Of a DNA stretch of 8,622 nucleotides, positions 5,027-8,622 are shown piece by piece. Position numbers and translations under genes: made by a program. Source of the DNA: Chthonomonadaceae bacterium (lineage in GTDB: Bacteria > Armatimonadota > Chthonomonadetes > Chthonomonadales > Chthonomonadaceae); assembly GCA_014377395.1 (NCBI GenBank), contig JACMPS010000172.1, positions 1 through 8,622 of the forward strand, given 5' to 3'. The notes beneath the pieces were generated by a model, which was not told the origin of the DNA, did not search any database, and was given only the letters and a program-made list of their open reading frames with translations. Position 1 is the first letter of the stretch. The number at the start of each line of letters is the position of its first letter.

Positions 5027-5887
5027 ATGAGCAGACCCACACACCACAAATCGGGCTTTACCTTAATCGAATTGCTAACGGTGATCGCCATTATAGCGAT
5101 TCTGGCGGCACTTATTTTTCCTGTCTTTGGACGCGCACGGGAGCAGGCACGGCAGACAAACTGCATGACGAACCTCCGTGAGTTGTACACCGCCCTTAAA
5201 CTTTACCACGAGGACAACAGCAAATACCCGGCAACGCTCCTCGGTTTTGTTCAGAGTGACGTACTTGCGGCGGATAACAAGCCTTCCTTTTATGTAGGTC
5301 CCGGAAGCGGTAATCCCCTCCCCATTGAGCGATTGACCTATCGTCCGCTTAAAACAGGGCAAAACTATATCAAGGACAAGATCAACTACATTTGTCCCGA
5401 TAGCCCCAACAATAATGCGTCTCTGATTACGCCCGTCGTTTACCCCGACCAGTTAAACCCGAAACCCGACGCCGAGAGTCCTCTTTCCGGGCAACAAGTT
5501 GTCTTCACAAGACTGATCAAAGACAACTGTTGCGACGCAAAAGTAGAGGCGGTCATCGGTCAGCCAATTCATTATTACCGTTATGACTCTTACGACATCG
5601 GACCCAAACTCGGTGCGAACGGCAGAGCCGTTAAAAACGGTGGCAACGACGTTTATGAATTGCACTACAGCCTCGATTGGTCTGGAGAAGCCGCCACGGG
5701 CAAAACCGATTATCCCAATCAACTGAAATACCCCGATCCGCCGCAAGACACTACTGTCGTCACCTGGTGTACCTATCATTCCGCCGTCGCGGGAACCGAT
5801 AATATCCCCGTGTTGATGCTGAGTGGACGTGTTGCCGCCGTGCCGCGTAGTCGCTTTTATGAGAACGGTGTGCTTGCCTTTAAGTAG
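5027..5887 (+). CDS. Prepilin with type IV N-terminal cleavage/methylation motif (paralogue 1)
   Basis: The 286-residue product has a short basic leader MSRPTHHKSG, PilD cleavage after Gly10, mature Phe11, Glu15 as the conserved Glu5, and a hydrophobic helix to about residue 33. FPVFGRAREQARQ follows, a sequence typical of Armatimonadota-type prepilins. The ATG at 5027 is preferred over the in-frame TTG at 5015 because it gives the usual short leader and has GGGA 6 bases upstream. The globular part contains DIGPK (190-194), YELHYSLDWSG (210-220) and QLKYPDPPQD (232-241), all shared with the next gene. Five Cys residues are present (46, 123, 168, 169, 248), and some could form disulfides. It is probably a major or minor pilin, or a pseudopilin of a secretion system. 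Which one cannot be told from sequence alone. Confidence 0.92.
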   Translation: MSRPTHHKSGFTLIELLTVIAIIAILAALIFPVFGRAREQARQTNCMTNLRELYTALKLYHEDNSKYPATLLGFVQSDVLAADNKPSFYVGPGSGNPLPIERLTYRPLKTGQNYIKDKINYICPDSPNNNASLITPVVYPDQLNPKPDAESPLSGQQVVFTRLIKDNCCDAKVEAVIGQPIHYYRYDSYDIGPKLGANGRAVKNGGNDVYELHYSLDWSGEAATGKTDYPNQLKYPDPPQDTTVVTWCTYHSAVAGTDNIPVLMLSGRVAAVPRSRFYENGVLAFK

Positions 5888-5892
5888 GGAGA
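5887..5892 (+). promoter_or_regulatory. GGGAGA ribosome binding site shared by two candidate starts
   Basis: The purine stretch overlaps the stop of the preceding prepilin gene. It lies 3 bases before a TTG (5896) and 12 bases before the ATG (5905), so it does not decide between them. Both give the same mature protein. Confidence 0.4.
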
Positions 5893-5904
5893 TATTTGAC
5901 CAAC

Positions 5905-6846
5905 ATGAAACAGAAAAATTCCGGTCGCGAAACTGCCCGCAAGATGAAACGCGGCTTTACCCTAATCGAATTGTTGACGGTGATCGCTATAATCGCGGTG
6001 CTTGCGGCGATCATTTTCCCTGTCTTTGGTGCGGTACGGGAGAACGCCCGACAGAGCAATACCATGTCGAGCCTTTACTCAACCTATGTGGCAACGAAAC
6101 TCTATTACGAGGATGAGGGCAAGTACCCAACAACCTTGTTTGGCTACGCGGAAATCGAAGATACTACGTTAAATCCAAAAGGACGTCCTTTCTTAGACGG
6201 AGACAGTTTCGCGAATGTTGTTCCCATGCGCTCAATCACGGGAACCTACCGGGTCAAAGCAGGAACCAGCAGTGTGCTTCACCGAGGCTACCTTTACCGG
6301 GATCAGATGAAGGATGCAACTACTTTTATCAACTCCAACAATCCTGTGAAAGACGAAAAAGCGGTCACAGTCGCTTATTATCCTGAGAATACGCCCTTTG
6401 CAGGGAAACGGGTAGATTGGAGAGACAGCCCAATCCCTATGCCTGGTGACAAATGCCGCGTTTACGGCGATGCGGAGTTACCTGCAAACGGTCTTGACTA
6501 TGTTGGTAAGCCCAAGTATTTTTATGTCATGGATAGTCTAGACATTGGTCCCAAGATCGATAAAGACGGGCAGGTCGTAAAAGACAATGGTGTAATTCGT
6601 TATGAGTTGCACTATACGCCCGACTGGACAGGCAACTGGGGTTCCACCTGTGATGTGGACTCAGGCGGCGTTCCGTTTGTGGAGCAACTCAAGTACAAAA
6701 ATCCGCCGACGGATCACACGATCATTACCTACGTGACGCAACACGCCGTCGTAGGGAACGGGAAAGTCATCGCGCTATTGCTTACTGGGACTGCGCGTAA
6801 GCTTGACGCGAAAGAAGCCTTTAAGAAGTTGCCGCTCGACTATTGA
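5905..6846 (+). CDS. Prepilin with type IV N-terminal cleavage/methylation motif (paralogue 2)
   Basis: This gene is paralogous to the preceding one and starts only 17 bases after its stop. With the ATG at 5905 it encodes 313 residues: a 17-residue basic leader ending KRG, then FTLIELLTVIAIIAVLAAII and FPVFGAVRENARQ. An in-frame TTG at 5896 and an ATG at 5944 (leader of only 4 residues, no Shine-Dalgarno) are alternatives. Shared landmarks with paralogue 1 are KLYYEDEGKYPTTLFGY (65-81), SLDIGPK (211-217), YELHYTPDWTG (233-243) and QLKYKNPPTD (261-270). It has only two Cys (184, 249), and neither matches the Cys-rich pattern of paralogue 1. DNA coding for the N-terminal helix is also clearly alike (about 5054-5145 versus 5953-6044), so the pair arose by tandem duplication. 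It is expected to be processed by PilD and assembled in the pilus. Confidence 0.92.
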   Translation: MKQKNSGRETARKMKRGFTLIELLTVIAIIAVLAAIIFPVFGAVRENARQSNTMSSLYSTYVATKLYYEDEGKYPTTLFGYAEIEDTTLNPKGRPFLDGDSFANVVPMRSITGTYRVKAGTSSVLHRGYLYRDQMKDATTFINSNNPVKDEKAVTVAYYPENTPFAGKRVDWRDSPIPMPGDKCRVYGDAELPANGLDYVGKPKYFYVMDSLDIGPKIDKDGQVVKDNGVIRYELHYTPDWTGNWGSTCDVDSGGVPFVEQLKYKNPPTDHTIITYVTQHAVVGNGKVIALLLTGTARKLDAKEAFKKLPLDY

Positions 6847-6884
6847 TTTGTAGAGATATTCCTTGACGTAGCGTAAGGGTTGGA

Positions 6885-6910
6885 GGGGGCGGGGTAAGCC
6901 CCGCCCCTTT
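6885..6910 (+). terminator. GC-rich hairpin, possible terminator or attenuator after prepilin 2
   Basis: GGGGCGGGG (6886-6894) pairs perfectly with CCCCGCCCC (6899-6907) around loop TAAG, and only TTT follows. The stem is very stable but the U-tract is short, so termination is likely partial. It lies 39 bases after the prepilin 2 stop and separates the paralogous pair from the large prepilin. Confidence 0.5.
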
Positions 6911-6956
6911 GACCGAATAGGAACAATTCTCAGAGGCGTCTCGTCAGACAGAAGAA

Positions 6957-7036
6957 GCGGAAAAGGGTTCCGCAAAAGATCGTTTTACCGGGTATGTTAA
7001 GCCCGGTCAGTAGAGGGAAAAGTCCGGTTATGACCG
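6957..7036 (+). other. Structured leader of the large prepilin gene with competing hairpins
   Basis: GCGGAA (6957-6962) pairs with TTCCGC (6968-6973). ACCGGG (6987-6992) pairs with CCCGGT (7002-7007). CGGT (7025-7028) pairs with ACCG (7033-7036), placing the ATG at 7030 in a hairpin. The first part of ACCGGG could instead pair with CCGGT at 7024-7028, so these pairings exclude one another. The Shine-Dalgarno AGAGGGA (7012-7018) lies between them. This suggests translational control but is read by eye only. Confidence 0.35.
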
Positions 7037-8622
7037 AAGCAATCAAAACAGAGAGATCACAAAACCGTCGGCAAAACGGTTTCTCGCTCGTTGAAATCAT
7101 GGTGACGCTGGTGATTTTGCTCATCGGTGTGCTGGCTATTCTGCGTCTTTTCCCCGGTGGATTCCTGACAATTCAGCGCACAGGAGAGCAGGTTGGTGCT
7201 TTGGCTCTCTCAAAACGCCAGATCGAGGATCAGAAGAATTCTCTGACATCGCTTGAATCCATTGTTGGCGTTCTTCCCAATAACCTGGGTGAACCGACCC
7301 CGGTTGGTTTGTCTCGTCTTCAACCGCGTCCCGATCAAAACGAAGATTACACGCCCGACGAACTCTCTACGCTTGCAGGCGTTCCTCTCGCTGCCGCGCA
7401 GGAGTCCGATAAATATTCCAACATCAACCGTCTGAGAGGGATTGTTGGTGAAACCTTTCGTATTCCAACCTTGACCCCCAATCGTATATCGGGAGGGGCA
7501 GGTGCAATCTACCTGCTTCAGTTCGGACCCGTTTACAATAAGTTTGTGGGAACTCAAGACAGAATCACCGTTAAAGGTGCCTCACTGGAGCGCACGATTC
7601 AAAGTTCTCAAGCGGATCTAAATCGCCCTGACCCTACCCCGACTCTCCGAAACGACAACGAGTACGCGATTGACTACGACAACAACCGGATTGCCTTTGC
7701 CGCACGTTCGGATCAGGGGCGAAGCAGACCTTATCGTGATTTTCAAGTCAGTGTCACCTACTACTATGAAGCCGGGAACATTGTACGGATACGCACTGCC
7801 AATCTAAAGCCAATCACTGTACTGGACAGCAATCTTCCTTCTGCCTGGGTTCCCATTGATTATCGCCCCACGCTTAATGCCGGAGAAAATTTCCTGGGGT
7901 ATCGCCGTGAATCCGAAGAGGTCAGCCGCAAGTTTACGCTGATTCAAGCAAGCCCGGTCGCAACGACGGGTCCAGTCAATGGCTGGTCGGATGATCCGTA
8001 CGAGTATGGCTGGTTCAGCCCTCAGTACGGAACCGATGCAAATGCCGGGGTACTTGTTTTCAACCCGATTGGTCGCAATGCAACTATTCAGACTTCAACG
8101 GGTCCAAGTCCCTTTCTCGCAAGAGTGGACTACATCACCTACGACAATCACATTATTCGAGATGATCGTCAGTTGCCTACAGAAGCACCTTATGATCTCA
8201 AGTTGTCGCTGCCGCAAATCGTGACAAATGGAGACCGCCTCGAAGATCAATCCGTTTATGACGGCTTGTTTGCAAATGGAACTCCTTCCTTCCTGATTTA
8301 TAACACTTCGACGGGTGAAGAATTAAAAGCCCTTGCGAACCGATGTATTGGGGGTTCTGATGTCCCGTATACGATAGACCCCAAGTCCGGTACATTGCGT
8401 GTCAATCAAGTTCTGATTGACAAAGCGACTGCATTAGGCGAAAATCTGAAAGGTGCCAATCTCCGCATTTTCTACCGCACCCAGAAAGAACATGGAATGC
8501 AGGTGCAAAAGGCTCATTCCCACTACACGGAAGGTGCGGATACTGCGACTGCTGACACCCTGACCTACAAAGACTTTCTTGTGGGAGGCGGTGCATCCGG
8601 TGCGACACGTATCTATTTCCCA
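7030..8622 (+). CDS. Large prepilin-like protein, PilV-like N-terminus (3' partial)
   Basis: The frame is open from ATG 7030 to the window end: 531 codons with no stop. AGAGGGA at 7012-7018 is a good Shine-Dalgarno about 11 bases upstream. The N-terminus is a basic leader (ERSQNRRQNG), cleavage after Gly17, then FSLVEIMVTLVILLIGVLAILRL-like hydrophobic helix with Glu22 as the conserved Glu5. FSLVEIMV plus an IGVLA-type helix resembles minor pilins of the PilV class more than the FTLIELLTVIAIIA type of its neighbours. The remaining 490 or so residues look beta-rich and exported (many Tyr, Asn, Asp and Thr; few Cys) and match nothing I recognise. That is far larger than normal pilins (about 130-200 residues). 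A tip-located minor pilin or adhesin is plausible but inferred. Confidence 0.88.
   Translation, partial: MTEAIKTERSQNRRQNGFSLVEIMVTLVILLIGVLAILRLFPGGFLTIQRTGEQVGALALSKRQIEDQKNSLTSLESIVGVLPNNLGEPTPVGLSRLQPRPDQNEDYTPDELSTLAGVPLAAAQESDKYSNINRLRGIVGETFRIPTLTPNRISGGAGAIYLLQFGPVYNKFVGTQDRITVKGASLERTIQSSQADLNRPDPTPTLRNDNEYAIDYDNNRIAFAARSDQGRSRPYRDFQVSVTYYYEAGNIVRIRTANLKPITVLDSNLPSAWVPIDYRPTLNAGENFLGYRRESEEVSRKFTLIQASPVATTGPVNGWSDDPYEYGWFSPQYGTDANAGVLVFNPIGRNATIQTSTGPSPFLARVDYITYDNHIIRDDRQLPTEAPYDLKLSLPQIVTNGDRLEDQSVYDGLFANGTPSFLIYNTSTGEELKALANRCIGGSDVPYTIDPKSGTLRVNQVLIDKATALGENLKGANLRIFYRTQKEHGMQVQKAHSHYTEGADTATADTLTYKDFLVGGGASGATRIYFP

Noticed and set aside
4683..5030. Plus-strand open frame across the end of pilD into the gap before prepilin 1
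   Set aside because: It overlaps the conserved C-terminus of PilD in another frame, and the translation is low-complexity (Arg, Leu, Pro, Ser) with no family pattern.
4859..6860. Recurring GAGATAT near 4859, 5889 and 6852, just after three successive genes
   Set aside because: The shared core is only about 7 bases in AT-rich intergenic DNA, with inconsistent flanks. Chance occurrence is likely, and one copy partly serves as a ribosome binding site.
6911..7029. Possible c-di-GMP (GEMM-I) riboswitch upstream of the large prepilin, suggested by a CGCAAAAG stretch near 6971
   Set aside because: The GGCAAACC element, tetraloop/receptor pairing and overall spacing of that class are not seen. The CGCAAA likeness alone is too short.

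Overview
The window looks like a chromosomal type IV pilus (T4P) locus from a bacterium of moderate GC content, most likely a member of the Armatimonadota. That placement is an inference. It rests on the prepilin N-termini (G|FTLIELLTVIAIIA followed by FPVFG-R-RE-AR and a K-Y-EDE/N-KYP segment), which I associate with that phylum, and on a pilB, pilT, pilC, pilD gene order also seen in related lineages such as Cyanobacteria. All genes read on the + strand, and TTG appears to be used as a start codon alongside ATG.

Layout. Bases 1-53 hold the last codons of what looks like the extension ATPase PilB. Three small, tightly packed genes follow (63-1028): a stand-alone protein resembling the N-terminal domain of GspE/PilB ATPases, a small protein with a ParB/Srx-like DG-RR motif, and an unrecognised 94-residue protein. 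Next come the core machinery genes: the retraction ATPase pilT (1061-2356), the inner-membrane platform pilC (2457-3704) and the prepilin peptidase pilD (3791-4855). The last part encodes pilus subunits: two paralogous prepilins (5027-5887 and 5905-6846), then a third, much larger prepilin-like protein (7030 to beyond the window end), which is open for 531 codons without a stop.

How the genes work together. PilB and PilT power extension and retraction on the PilC platform. PilD cleaves and methylates the three prepilins at G|F. The small cassette sits between the two ATPases and could modulate them, but this is inferred from position only.

Noncoding signals. The pilT-pilC and pilC-pilD gaps hold degenerate 7-bp-periodic inverted repeats that run almost to the downstream start codons, and no clear Shine-Dalgarno sequence is visible there. 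The gap before the first prepilin contains an exact TGTGA-N6-TCACA palindrome, the half-site pattern of CRP/FNR-family regulators. The gap before the large prepilin has a GC-rich terminator-like hairpin and then several small, partly competing hairpins reaching the start codon. No RNA gene, CRISPR array or transposase is visible.
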